The notes beneath the pieces were generated by a model that ran no database searches, was not told where the DNA came from, and saw only the letters and a program-made list of their open reading frames with translations. A stretch of DNA of 64,000 nt from Leucobacter triazinivorans (GTDB lineage: Bacteria; Actinomycetota; Actinomycetes; Actinomycetales; Microbacteriaceae), in contig NZ_CP035806.1 in NCBI RefSeq assembly GCF_004208635.1, positions 2,914,001-2,978,000 on the forward strand, given 5' to 3'. The position numbers and the translations under genes were made by a program. This document shows positions 51,309 to 59,938 of the stretch, piece after piece. Position 1 is the first letter of the stretch. Every line of letters begins with the position of its first letter.

Positions 51309-52357
51309 CGCATCTCCGGATCGTGCAGGCCCGGAGTCGCATCGGCGCCGATCCCGAGCATGGCGGCCTGCAACTGCGGGCGTCGCAGCGTATAGAAGTG
51401 GAAGTCGTCGGAGCCCGAGGTGACGCTGCGCGGCGCGACCGCCTCGGCGCCGGCGACGGCGCGGATCGCGGTGCTGAGGCGCCGCTCGGCACGATCGCCG
51501 ATCACCGCCGCCGGCACGTAGTCCTCCTCCGAGAGCCGGATCTCGACGCCGTGGCGCAGTTCGAGCGCCGCGCCGATTCGGGTGATCTCCTCGCGCAGCC
51601 TGGCCATCGCCTCGTTGCTCTGCGCCCGCAGGTCGAGGCCGAACGCGGCCGATCCCGGGATCACATTGAGGTTGTCGCCTCCGGCGCGCACCGAGGTGAG
51701 CTTGGCCGAGGAGGGGATCTGCGGGTCCACGCGCAGCGCCGCGACCATGCCCGTGAACTCGGCGACGACCTCGATGGCGTTGACGCCGAGGTGGGGCCTC
51801 GCCCCGTGGTGGTCGCGACCAGTGATCGCGCCCCGCACGAAGCAGCAGGAGCCGTGGGAGATCGCCGGCGTGAAGCGCGGCGAGGGGAGCTCGCTCCCGG
51901 GCCTGAGGTGCACGCCGAACAGCAGGTCGAGGTCGTCGGCGACGCCCAGGTTCGCTACGGCGGCGGCGCCGTTCCCCTGTTCCTCGGCAGGTTGGTAGAT
52001 GGCGCGCACTCCGTGCGGCAGGCGATCGCCGAGTTCGGCCAGCCGCAGCACGGTCTCGGTGACCACGGCCATATTGGCGTCGTGGCCGCAAGAGTGCACT
52101 ACGGCGGTGCCTGCTTCCGTTCGGTGCGCGAGCGCATCGAGGTCGGCGCGCAGCCCGATCTGCGGCTCCCCGGGGCCCACGTCGACCGTGAACCCCGGGA
52201 ACTCGGCGAACGGTCGCGGCTTCAGGCCGGCCTGCGTGAGCAGGGCAGCGAGGTAGCCGGACGTGCGATGCTCGCTCCAGCTCGGCTCGGGGTGCGCGGC
52301 GAGGTGGTCGCGAATCCTCTCGAGCCGAGTTGGCGCGTGGACAGCGGTCGAGGTCAA
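51239..52357 (-). CDS. M20-family metallohydrolase (amidohydrolase)
   Basis: 372 residues. The start is TTG at 52357, overlapping the transporter stop (TTGA); the frame is open to 52447. Binuclear metal site: GLRADLDALAH, VVHSCGHDANMA, IYQPAEEQGNGA and the C-terminal SGSDDFHFY. A dimerisation insert occupies the middle. It is like N-acyl-L-amino acid amidohydrolases (hippurate hydrolase type). With the epimerase in the operon, deacylation of N-acyl amino acids is the likely job. Confidence 0.87.
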   Translation of the reverse strand: MTSTAVHAPTRLERIRDHLAAHPEPSWSEHRTSGYLAALLTQAGLKPRPFAEFPGFTVDVGPGEPQIGLRADLDALAHRTEAGTAVVHSCGHDANMAVVTETVLRLAELGDRLPHGVRAIYQPAEEQGNGAAAVANLGVADDLDLLFGVHLRPGSELPSPRFTPAISHGSCCFVRGAITGRDHHGARPHLGVNAIEVVAEFTGMVAALRVDPQIPSSAKLTSVRAGGDNLNVIPGSAAFGLDLRAQSNEAMARLREEITRIGAALELRHGVEIRLSEEDYVPAAVIGDRAERRLSTAIRAVAGAEAVAPRSVTSGSDDFHFYTLRRPQLQAAMLGIGADATPGLHDPEMRYDASRLEPAVQILLAACLDGTA

Positions 52358-53790
52358 CTGGGCACTCCGAATGCGGCGCCGATCATCAGCGCGATCGCCG
52401 CGATCACCATCCACATCACGATGAGCTTCCAGATGAATTTGAACCACAGTTCATAGGGGATGCGCGCGACCGCGAGGTACCCCATGAGCGCCCCCGAAGT
52501 GGGGATGATCGAGTTGGTGATGGCGTCTCCGTACTGGAACGCGAGCACCGCGACCTGGCGGTCGATGCCGAGCAGGTCCGAGAGCGGCACCATGAGCGGC
52601 ATGGTGGTGGCGGCCATGCCGCTGCCCGAGGGGATGAAGAAGTTGAGGATCGACTGGAAGACGAACATGCCCAGCACGGTGAACACCGGCGGCCAGTCGG
52701 AGATGCCCGAGGCGATGAAATTGATGATGGTGTCGAGCGTCTGGCCATCCTGCATCACCACGAGGATCGCGCGGGCGAAGCCGACCACGAGCGCGCCGAA
52801 CACGACCGAGCGCATGCCCTCGACGAGACTGGTGAACGAGCCGTTGACGCCGAGCTTGCCCACGAGACCCGAGAGCATGCCGATGATGAAGAAGCTCGCT
52901 GCCAGTTGATCGAGGAACCACCCCCAGTTGAAGACGCCCCACATGTTGATGCCGATCCCGACCGCCAGCATGAGCAGCACGAGTGCGCGGCGACGGGTGA
53001 GCTCGGGAATCGTCTCACTCACGGCGTAGTCGGTGGAACCGACCGCGCCGACGCGGCCGTAGAGGATCGAGGTCGAGGGGTCGTTTTTGACGCGGGCGGC
53101 GTACCGCATCACGAATACGATCGCGACGGCGAGGATCGGCACGTAGACGGCGGCGCGGAACCAGAAGCCGGAGAACAGCGGAACCTCGGCGATGCCCTGC
53201 GCGACGCCCACGGTGAACGGGTTCATCATGCCCCCGATGAACCCGGCCGCGGCCCCCGTGGCGACCATCGCCGTGCCGACGATGGCGTCGTAGCCGAGCG
53301 AGAGCGCGATACCGATGCCGATCGGGACGAAGATGATGCACTCCTCGGCCATGCCCGTCGTGAAGCCGAGCACGGAGAACACGATCATGACGAGCGGAAT
53401 GATGAACTTCTGGCTGCGACCGATCTTCTGCACCAGCCGGTTGATGCCCGCATCGATCGCGCCGGTGGCCCGGATGACGCCGAACGCACCACCGACGAGG
53501 AAGATGTAGAAGACGATCTGCGCCGCCTCTTGCATGCCCCGAGGAATCGCCGTGACGATGTCGAACGGAGAGATGAGGGTCTTGGCGATCGTCTGGAAGG
53601 TGTCGGGCACGACCATCAGTCGACCGTCGACGTCGGCGCGCTCGAACTCGCCCGAGGGGACGACGTAGGAGAGCACGCCCATGAGGATCACGATCGAGAG
53701 AATGATCGCGTAGGTGTGAGGGATGCGGAGCCTGCTCCTGATACCGGGCTTCGGTGAGGACTCGGCAGTGTCCGCGGCATTGACGGTCAT
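52354..53790 (-). CDS. YfcC-family transporter
   Basis: 478 residues, about 12 membrane helices (YAIILSIVILMGVLSYVVPSG; FIIPLVMIVFSVLGFTTGMAEE). Typical signatures are GAFGVIRATGAIDAGINRLVQ, GGMMNPFTVGVAQGIAEVP and FFIPSGSGMAATTMPLMVPLSD near the end. The YfcC/DcuC-related group includes amino-acid and dicarboxylate carriers. Its position between an epimerase and an amidohydrolase suggests uptake of an acylated amino acid or dipeptide. Confidence 0.88.
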   Translation of the reverse strand: MTVNAADTAESSPKPGIRSRLRIPHTYAIILSIVILMGVLSYVVPSGEFERADVDGRLMVVPDTFQTIAKTLISPFDIVTAIPRGMQEAAQIVFYIFLVGGAFGVIRATGAIDAGINRLVQKIGRSQKFIIPLVMIVFSVLGFTTGMAEECIIFVPIGIGIALSLGYDAIVGTAMVATGAAAGFIGGMMNPFTVGVAQGIAEVPLFSGFWFRAAVYVPILAVAIVFVMRYAARVKNDPSTSILYGRVGAVGSTDYAVSETIPELTRRRALVLLMLAVGIGINMWGVFNWGWFLDQLAASFFIIGMLSGLVGKLGVNGSFTSLVEGMRSVVFGALVVGFARAILVVMQDGQTLDTIINFIASGISDWPPVFTVLGMFVFQSILNFFIPSGSGMAATTMPLMVPLSDLLGIDRQVAVLAFQYGDAITNSIIPTSGALMGYLAVARIPYELWFKFIWKLIVMWMVIAAIALMIGAAFGVPS

Positions 53791-54902
53791 TCGACGATCA
53801 GCTCCTTTGCTGTGACGGTGAGGCGGTCGAGGGTGTCGAAGTCGAGGGTCACTCCCAGCCCGGGCCGGTCGGTGATCTCGACGCGGGGAAGCGGGAAGCG
53901 GAGATCGCCCGGTTCGATCGCGAATGCGACCGGGCCTGAGAGTTCGGTGGAGACGATGTCCCGGTGGGCGAGGGCCAGGTGATAGCCGGCGGCCGAGGAG
54001 ACGCTGGTCTCGAGCATGGATCCGATCTGCACCGAGAGGCCGCCGAGCGCCGCCTGCGTGGCAAGGCGCTGGCAGGGGAGGATCCCGCCCGACTTCATGA
54101 GCTTGAGGTTGACCATGTCGACCGACTCGTCGAGCACCAGCCGCGCGAGATCCCCCTCGGTGATGACGGCCTCATCGGCCATGATCACGGCGTCGGTGTG
54201 CGGTCGCAGCCGCCGGAAGCCCAGCAGGTCGTCTGCGGCGATGGGCTGCTCGATCCAGTCGATGTCGAAGGGCTGGATCGCGGCGATCATGCGGCGGGCA
54301 GTGGGCACATCGCGCCAGCCCTGGTTGGCGTCGACCCTGATCCCGACGCCGGGGCCCACAGCCTCGCGCACGGCGCGCACCCGTGCGATGTCATGGGAAG
54401 CGTCGGAGCCGAGCTTCATCTTGAGGTGGGTGAACCCCTCCTCCACGGCTTCTCGCGCCTGCGCCGCCAGCTCTTCGGGCGGCAGGATGCTGAGCACCTT
54501 GGCGATCATGGGTGCTTCGGGCTTGCGCCCGCCGAGCAGGGCATGGACCGGCAGCCCGGCGTGCTTTCCGAGCAGGTCGTAGCAGGCGATGTCGACGGCG
54601 GCCTTCGCGGCTCCGTTGGCGACGAGGGCGGCGCCCATGCGTTCGTGCACCAGATTGAGGTTGCGCGGGTCGGTGTCGCGAAGCGCCGGGAGCAGGTGGG
54701 TCGCGAGCGCGGCCACCACGCCGTCGACGTTCTCGCCGGTGACGTGCTCATCCGGCACCGCCTCGCCGTAGCCCACGAGACCGGTGTCGGTGCGCAGTCT
54801 GAGGATCACGCTGGGCATGACGTCGTAGCGGGCGTAGGAGACGATGAATGGCACCTTGAGCGGCACCTCGATGACCCTGATGTCGGCGCTGACGATTCTC
54901 AT
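53787..54902 (-). CDS. Enolase-superfamily epimerase (dipeptide epimerase / N-acylamino acid racemase-like)
   Basis: 371 residues. MR/MLE barrel: KxK base in FTHLKMKLGSDAS; metal ligands Asp in IRVDANQGW, Glu in DIDWIEQPIA and Asp in MADEAVITEGD; the opposing Lys in VNLKLMKSGGI. This set defines the muconate-lactonizing subgroup, with L-Ala-D/L-Glu epimerases and N-succinylamino acid racemases. First gene of the leftward operon with transporter and M20 hydrolase (ATGA couplings). Confidence 0.9.
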   Translation of the reverse strand: MRIVSADIRVIEVPLKVPFIVSYARYDVMPSVILRLRTDTGLVGYGEAVPDEHVTGENVDGVVAALATHLLPALRDTDPRNLNLVHERMGAALVANGAAKAAVDIACYDLLGKHAGLPVHALLGGRKPEAPMIAKVLSILPPEELAAQAREAVEEGFTHLKMKLGSDASHDIARVRAVREAVGPGVGIRVDANQGWRDVPTARRMIAAIQPFDIDWIEQPIAADDLLGFRRLRPHTDAVIMADEAVITEGDLARLVLDESVDMVNLKLMKSGGILPCQRLATQAALGGLSVQIGSMLETSVSSAAGYHLALAHRDIVSTELSGPVAFAIEPGDLRFPLPRVEITDRPGLGVTLDFDTLDRLTVTAKELIVE

Positions 54903-54939
54903 CGGAGATCTACCTCTTCGTAAAATAGTGTCGTTTGAA

Positions 54940-54957
54940 TGTCGCTAATAAGTGACA
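54940..54957. promoter_or_regulatory. Inverted repeat upstream of the epimerase operon
   Basis: TGTCGCT-aata-AGTGACA (one mismatch) in an AT-richer stretch that starts with TAAAATAGTGTCG, 38 bases before the epimerase start. Likely promoter/operator, perhaps for the regulator encoded just upstream. Confidence 0.5.
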
Positions 54958-55049
54958 GTAGATGTTCGGCGAGGTCGCTGTCAATGCCACGAGCCATGAT
55001 CTGCGCGCAGCGCTGCAGAGCCTTTCGATACCTCCCGCGCCCCTCTTGC

Positions 55050-56459
55050 TCAGAGCTGATGCGATGCGAGCGCGCGGGCGCGAGCCTCGAACTCGGCCGC
55101 GAGAGCGTACACCGTGCGCGGCCGGCCCGCGTCGAGCGGCTGCTCCTGACCGACGACCACGACCGCCCCGGCGTCGAGCAGCTTGCGCACCGCGCGTTCT
55201 GCCGTCCTGGGGGAGGTGCGGCTCGCCGCGGCCCACTCGGACGCCGTGAACGGGAGGAAATTGCGCCCGCCGAGGAACGTCAGCAGCCTGGTCACCGAGC
55301 GGGTCTGCATCGACGCGCTCGCCGCCAGGGCGTTCAGCCACGGTTCCGTATGCCGGGCGGTCTCGACGGTGGCTGGGCCGCCCAGTGGGCCGTGCACGCG
55401 CGTCTCCTCATCGACGAGAAATGCAGCATCGCCGGGAAACGCGAGGGCTCGCCGCAGCGCCTGCATGGCCCGATCCTCGGCCTCGTAGATGTGCCGGCCG
55501 ATCCCGGCGCCGAGCGAGACCGAGTCTTCGACCCCGATCTCGGATGCGGTGCGTGCGGGCGTGAGGTGCTCGGCGGCGGCTCGCACCGCGACCGGGCGCC
55601 CCGCTTCACCGCCGAGCGCGGCGGTGAGCTCGGGCAGGCGCGCATCGAGCTCGGACCGCGTCGTGTAGAAGAGATCGAGCCCGCTCTGCTGCCAGGTGGC
55701 GAGACGGTGCGGCACCGGGGTCGCGAAGCCCTCGAGGATCGCCGAGAGCCGTGCCCGACGCCCGGCAGTCGCAGACTCCTCGGCGATCCCGCGGCTGCTG
55801 GTGAGGTAGACCGCAGCCAGCAGTGAGCCCTTCAGTCGGGTCACCGAGACCCGCTGTCGAGCGGCCTGCAGCAGATCGATCTCGTGCTGTACGGCGTCGA
55901 CCATGAACATCACCGGCACTCCGGCCAGCTGCAGTCGGTCATGCACTGCGTGCACGCTCGTGATCGCGAGACGGGCGCCGTCCCGTTCGCGCCTGGCGAC
56001 GTGGAAGTCGACGAGCGCGTCGATATCCACGGGGCGCGAGAAGCGGGACTCGTACACCCAGCGATAGTCGAACACCTGCCCGGGTGAGAGGAGGACTCCG
56101 GTGTCGCGTTCGACGGTCGGCACGATCTCCGGATTCGGCACGTCGATCGACAGGAGCGGGATCGGTACCCGATTGCGGACCGTTGCGCTGAGCAGCGAGG
56201 CCACGAGGACGTAATCGTTGAAGCGCCCCACGAGCACCGGCGTCGCGCTGTCCAGCTCTCTGCGGCGGTGATAGTGGGCGATGATGCCGGAGAAGCACAC
56301 GGCATCGTTCTCGGCGAGCGCCGCGCGGTACTGCGCCCCGGTGTCGAGCGGGTCGGTGTAGGTGTAGCAGCGCAGCTCGATCCCCGCCGGAAGCTCCTCC
56401 GTCGAGCGCAGCCGCTCGACGGAGTGCTCCGATCCGATGAACCCGATGCGAACCGTCAC
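55050..56459 (-). CDS. Unfamiliar transcriptional regulator with C-terminal winged helix
   Basis: 469 residues. The N-terminal part begins MTVRIGFIGSEHSVERLRS with VCFSGIIAHYHRRREL, suggestive of a PrpR-N or receiver-like sensing fold. The middle (DYRWVYESRFSRPVDIDALVDF; SLGAGIGRHIYEAEDRAMQALRRAL) recalls the GGDEF-like degenerate domains of PucR-type regulators. The C-terminal segment (FTASEWAAASRTSPRTAERAVRKLLDAGAVVVV, then AGRPRTVYALA) is a winged helix. I do not recognise the family. Lying upstream of and co-directional with the epimerase operon, it probably regulates it. Confidence 0.75.
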   Translation of the reverse strand: MTVRIGFIGSEHSVERLRSTEELPAGIELRCYTYTDPLDTGAQYRAALAENDAVCFSGIIAHYHRRRELDSATPVLVGRFNDYVLVASLLSATVRNRVPIPLLSIDVPNPEIVPTVERDTGVLLSPGQVFDYRWVYESRFSRPVDIDALVDFHVARRERDGARLAITSVHAVHDRLQLAGVPVMFMVDAVQHEIDLLQAARQRVSVTRLKGSLLAAVYLTSSRGIAEESATAGRRARLSAILEGFATPVPHRLATWQQSGLDLFYTTRSELDARLPELTAALGGEAGRPVAVRAAAEHLTPARTASEIGVEDSVSLGAGIGRHIYEAEDRAMQALRRALAFPGDAAFLVDEETRVHGPLGGPATVETARHTEPWLNALAASASMQTRSVTRLLTFLGGRNFLPFTASEWAAASRTSPRTAERAVRKLLDAGAVVVVGQEQPLDAGRPRTVYALAAEFEARARALASHQL

Positions 56460-56547
56460 CCACCCAGCTTGGCACAGCCGCTGCCGATGCTCCCCGCAGG
56501 CGCGATACCGCTGCGCAGGTCCCCTCGATTCTCGGTCGCGTGAGACG

Positions 56548-57195
56548 TCAAACGATGTCGACGAGCAGGCCCTGGGCGCGCAGGGCCGTGCGTACCGCCT
56601 CTTGCGCCTCGACCGCAGCGATCTGGCCCGTGAGCCAGCGGCCCGAGAGGCCCTCGACGAGCGCGGTGAGGATCAGCGCGGCCGCGTCGGGGTCCGCGGC
56701 CGCGGTCGTGTGCGGCTCGCCGTCGCGGGTGGCCTCGCGCACGAGGTCTCGCACCGCACGCTGCCAGTCGGCGGTCGACCGCGCGACCGCCGCGGCGCGG
56801 TCGGCGTCGAAGACCGCTGCCGCGCGCAACTCGTTCCACGCGGTGGAGCCGGCGCGCACCTGCGGGTCGTCGCCGAACTCGGAGCACAGCAGCGCGGCGA
56901 GGCGTTCGCCGGCGAGGGGCGCCGGAGTCGTCGAGTGAGCGGCGGATCCCGCGCCCGCAGCGGTGGATCCCGCGTCCGCAGCGGGGAGTGCCGCGGCGCG
57001 CCTGGCCGCGCTCTCGTTCACGTGATCGAGCGCCGCCTGCAGCAGCCCGTCGCGATCGCCGAAGTGGTAGGGGAGCAGCCCGATCGACACCCCGGCTTCG
57101 CGCGCCACATCGCCCATGCGGAACCCCCGCAGGCCCGCGCGCGCGATCACCCGCTCGCACGCCTCGAGAATGCGATCCCTCGCGTCGTTCGCCAT
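56548..57195 (-). CDS. TetR-family regulator of the amidase
   Basis: 215 residues from ATG at 57195 (GAAGGAG upstream). HTH GFRMGDVAREAGVSIGLLPYHFGDRDGLLQAAL. The VSIGLLPYHF helix resembles BetI/RutR-like members. An Ala/Gly-rich insert follows the HTH. Divergent from the amidase gene, with a palindrome between. Confidence 0.87.
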   Translation of the reverse strand: MANDARDRILEACERVIARAGLRGFRMGDVAREAGVSIGLLPYHFGDRDGLLQAALDHVNESAARRAAALPAADAGSTAAGAGSAAHSTTPAPLAGERLAALLCSEFGDDPQVRAGSTAWNELRAAAVFDADRAAAVARSTADWQRAVRDLVREATRDGEPHTTAAADPDAAALILTALVEGLSGRWLTGQIAAVEAQEAVRTALRAQGLLVDIV

Positions 57196-57256
57196 AGTCG
57201 CAGCTCCTTCCTCGCCGCCGGATCCGCTCGGCCGCTTGACACTCGGGCGCTCACGA

Positions 57257-57272
57257 CTGAAACTGTTTTCAG
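57257..57272. promoter_or_regulatory. Operator-like palindrome CTGAAA-ctgt-TTTCAG
   Basis: A perfect 6-bp inverted repeat with 4-base spacer in the tetR-amidase divergent region, 78 bases before the amidase start. Probable TetR site. Confidence 0.7.
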
Positions 57273-57349
57273 GATACGCTCTGCGCATCGATCGGGGCAA
57301 CGGCCGCGATGCGGCTGCGGGGCGTCTGGCACAGAGAGACGAGGAATCC

Positions 57350-59065
57350 ATGGGCGACCGCACCGAAGCGTTCGAGCTGATCGAGGCGAGCATCGCAGAC
57401 GTGCTCCAGGCCCTGCGCAGCGGCGAGATCACGAGCGTCTGGCTCACCGAACGCTATCTCGCCCGCATCGAGGCCTACGACCGGGGACCGGACGGGCTGC
57501 ACGCCGTGGTCGTGCCGAACCCTGCAGCGCTCGACGAGGCGGCGGCCTCCGACCGGCGCTGGCGCGAGGGAACCCCCCGGCCGCTCGAGGGCGTCCCGTT
57601 CACGGTCAAGGACTCCTACATGGCGGCGGGGCTCACCGTCGCCTCCGGTTCGCCCGCGTTCGAGAAGCTGGTGGCGCAGTGGGACGCGTTCTCCGTGGCC
57701 CAACTGCGCGAGGCGGGAGCGGTGCTGCTGGGCAAGACCAACATGCCCCCCATGGCCGACGGCGGCATGCAGCGCGGTGTCTACGGCCGCGCCGAGAGCC
57801 CGTACAACCGCGACTACCTCGCCGCCGCCTACGCGTCGGGCTCGTCGAACGGCTCGGGCGTCTCGACCGCCGCCAACCTCGCCGTGTTCGGCATGGGCGA
57901 GGAGACCGTGTCCTCCGGCCGCAGCCCGGCGTCCAACAACGGGCTCTGCGCCTACACCCCGAGCTGGGGGATCCTGAGCATCCGCGGCAATTGGCCGCTG
58001 TTCCCGGCGCGCGACGTCGTCGTGCCGCACACCCGCTCCATGCCCGACATGCTGCGCCTGCTCGACGTGCTGGTGCAGGACGACCCGATCACCCGGGGCG
58101 ACTTCTGGCGCAACCAGCACGCGGTGGCGCTGCCGCGACCCAGCGAGCACCGTCCCGCCTCCTATCTCGAACTGCTGGAGCCCGCGGAGCATCCCGAGCC
58201 GCTGCGCGGCAAGCGCTTCGCCGTGCCGCGCATGTACCTCGGCGAAGATCCCGAGTTTCCGATCGCGGTGCGGCCGTCGGTGCTCGCCCTCTGGACGCAG
58301 GCTAAGGCGCGGTTGGAGCGCCTGGGCGCCGAGGTCGTGGTGACCGGGTTCCCGCTCATCGAGCAGTACGAGGGGGATCGGCCCGGCCAGGAGAACGTCG
58401 GGGCGCTGGGTGTGCTGCCCGACGGGTGGATGGACACCGAGTTCACCGACTTCCTCGCCTTCGGCTGGGACGACTTCCTCAAGGCCAACGGAGATCCCGC
58501 CATTCCCGAGCTCGCGGTCGTCGATCCCGACACGATCTTCCCGCAGCCCCCGGGCACGCTGCCGGACCGCTACGAAGAGGTGGAGGACTACGCCAACCGC
58601 TACCGTGCGACGGTGGCGTACGCGCGGGCGGGCATTCCGGATCCGCGCGAGCGCGACGACTTCGCCGACGGCCTGCGCGCCCTCGTACAGCTGCGCGAGC
58701 GCCTCTTCGAGAGCTGGCTCGCCGAGAACGGCTTCGACGGCGTGGTGTTCCCGGCGAACGCCGACGTGGGGCGGGAGGACGCAGAGCGGGATCCGGATGC
58801 GGCCGACCACGCCTGGTCGAACGGCGTCTTCTTCTCGAACGGCAACTACGCGCTGCGCCATCTCGGAATCCCGACGGTCACCGTGGCCATGGGAGTCATG
58901 GACGACATCGGCATGCCCGTCGGGCTGACATTTGCGGGTGCCGCGTACTCGGATCCGCGGCTGCTCGGCTACGCGGCGGCCTTCGAGGCGGGCGAGTCGG
59001 GCACCCTGCGCCGTCCGCCGGCCTCCGCTCCGGCGCTGCCGCAGGACCGCGTCCCCGCCGGTTGA
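57350..59065 (+). CDS. Amidase-signature family hydrolase
   Basis: 571 residues from ATG at 57350. The Ser-cisSer-Lys triad is placed in GVPFTVKDSYM (Lys), ASGSSNGSGVSTAANLAV (cis-Ser) and GMGEETVSSGRSPAS (nucleophile Ser). The core is followed by an insert of about 150 residues with acidic stretches (DGWMDTEFTDFLAFGWDDF), longer than GatA-type amidases. Substrate unknown; an amide from xenobiotic or amino-acid turnover is possible. Controlled by the divergent TetR. Confidence 0.88.
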   Translation: MGDRTEAFELIEASIADVLQALRSGEITSVWLTERYLARIEAYDRGPDGLHAVVVPNPAALDEAAASDRRWREGTPRPLEGVPFTVKDSYMAAGLTVASGSPAFEKLVAQWDAFSVAQLREAGAVLLGKTNMPPMADGGMQRGVYGRAESPYNRDYLAAAYASGSSNGSGVSTAANLAVFGMGEETVSSGRSPASNNGLCAYTPSWGILSIRGNWPLFPARDVVVPHTRSMPDMLRLLDVLVQDDPITRGDFWRNQHAVALPRPSEHRPASYLELLEPAEHPEPLRGKRFAVPRMYLGEDPEFPIAVRPSVLALWTQAKARLERLGAEVVVTGFPLIEQYEGDRPGQENVGALGVLPDGWMDTEFTDFLAFGWDDFLKANGDPAIPELAVVDPDTIFPQPPGTLPDRYEEVEDYANRYRATVAYARAGIPDPRERDDFADGLRALVQLRERLFESWLAENGFDGVVFPANADVGREDAERDPDAADHAWSNGVFFSNGNYALRHLGIPTVTVAMGVMDDIGMPVGLTFAGAAYSDPRLLGYAAAFEAGESGTLRRPPASAPALPQDRVPAG

Positions 59066-59091
59066 ACGAGCGGACCGAGTCGAAACCCAGC

Positions 59092-59628
59092 TCAATCGGT
59101 GCGCGGCAGCTCGATCGGCCCCGTGATCGGTTCGAACCGGTCGACGCTCAGGGCGAGGCGCCGCAGCAGTACAGCGAGACGGTCCCGCTCCGAGCGGGGC
59201 AGTCCGCCGAGCAGCCGCTCCTCGGCGTCGCTCAGACGGGTCATCGCCGCGTCGACGAGCGTGAGTCCCAGCTGAGTCATCTCGACGAGCACCCCGCGGC
59301 CGTCATTGGGGTCGGTGAGCCGGCGCACGAGCCCCCGTTCGACCATGCGGTCGATCCGGTTGGTCATCGTGCCGCTCGAGACCATGGTCTGGTGCACGAG
59401 CACTTTGGGGCTCTGGGTGAAGGGCTCTCCGCTGCGCCGCAGCACGGCGAGCACGTCGAACTCCCACGAGGTGAGGCCGGAACGCTCGAAGGCGTGCGCC
59501 CGTGCGCGATCCACGTGCTTGGCGATGCGCCACAGCCTCGAGAACACGGTGAGCGGAGCCAGGTCGAGATCGGGGCGCTCCCTGCCCCATGCGGCGATGA
59601 TCCGATCGACCTCGTCCTCGTATTTCAT
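59092..59628 (-). CDS. MarR-family regulator
   Basis: 178 residues from ATG at 59628; the frame is open to 59682. Winged HTH: LTSWEFDVLAVLRRSGEPFTQSP, LVHQTMVSSGTMTNRIDRMVERGLVRR and the wing LTDPNDGRGVLVEMT. Convergent with the amidase gene, with no obvious divergent target other than the tRNA. Confidence 0.9.
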   Translation of the reverse strand: MKYEDEVDRIIAAWGRERPDLDLAPLTVFSRLWRIAKHVDRARAHAFERSGLTSWEFDVLAVLRRSGEPFTQSPKVLVHQTMVSSGTMTNRIDRMVERGLVRRLTDPNDGRGVLVEMTQLGLTLVDAAMTRLSDAEERLLGGLPRSERDRLAVLLRRLALSVDRFEPITGPIELPRTD

Positions 59629-59731
59629 TCCACCATTATCGAGCCTCGGACGGCCCACGTGCGAGCGCGCTCCCGCGGGCACGCGCGACAGGCCTCGATC
59701 TGGCAGAATTGTACGGTGCCGAACGGCGCGA

Positions 59732-59803
59732 TCCGCCTTGGTGTAATGGCAGCACGACAGCCTTTGGAGCTGTGAGGTCTAGGTTCGAGTCCTAGGGGCG
59801 GAG
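59732..59803 (+). tRNA. tRNA-Gln (TTG anticodon)
   Basis: A complete cloverleaf. Acceptor TCCGCCT pairs with GGGCGGA; the D-arm is in GGTGTAATGGCAGCAC. The anticodon stem ACAGC / GCTGT holds the loop CTTTGGA, with anticodon TTG. The T-arm is CTAGG-TTCGAGT-CCTAG. The discriminator is G and no CCA is encoded. Confidence 0.96.
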
Positions 59804-59863
59804 CGAGCATCGGTGAAGCGAAGCTTCACCGACTCGCTCCGAAAACGGCGCTCACCAGCGCCG
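59800..59863. terminator. Two hairpins following tRNA-Gln
   Basis: GGAGCGAG (59800-59807) pairs with CTCGCTCC (59833-59840) and encloses CGGTGAAGC-gaa-GCTTCACCG. A second stem CGGCGCT-cacc-AGCGCCG spans 59846-59863. The first begins inside the tRNA 3' end, so it can form only in competition with the acceptor stem. Probable terminator/processing signal upstream of glmU. Confidence 0.7.
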
Positions 59864-59938
59864 AGAATTGAGGGAAGCGCAGCTTCTCCGTGTGTCGGGA
59901 GCGGTCACCCCGCCCCGCGTACGAAAGGAAGAACCATC

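Noticed and set aside
52330-53757. Acidic, His-rich plus-strand frame opposite the YfcC gene
   Set aside because: Composition is a mirror of hydrophobic codons on the true strand; no start signal.
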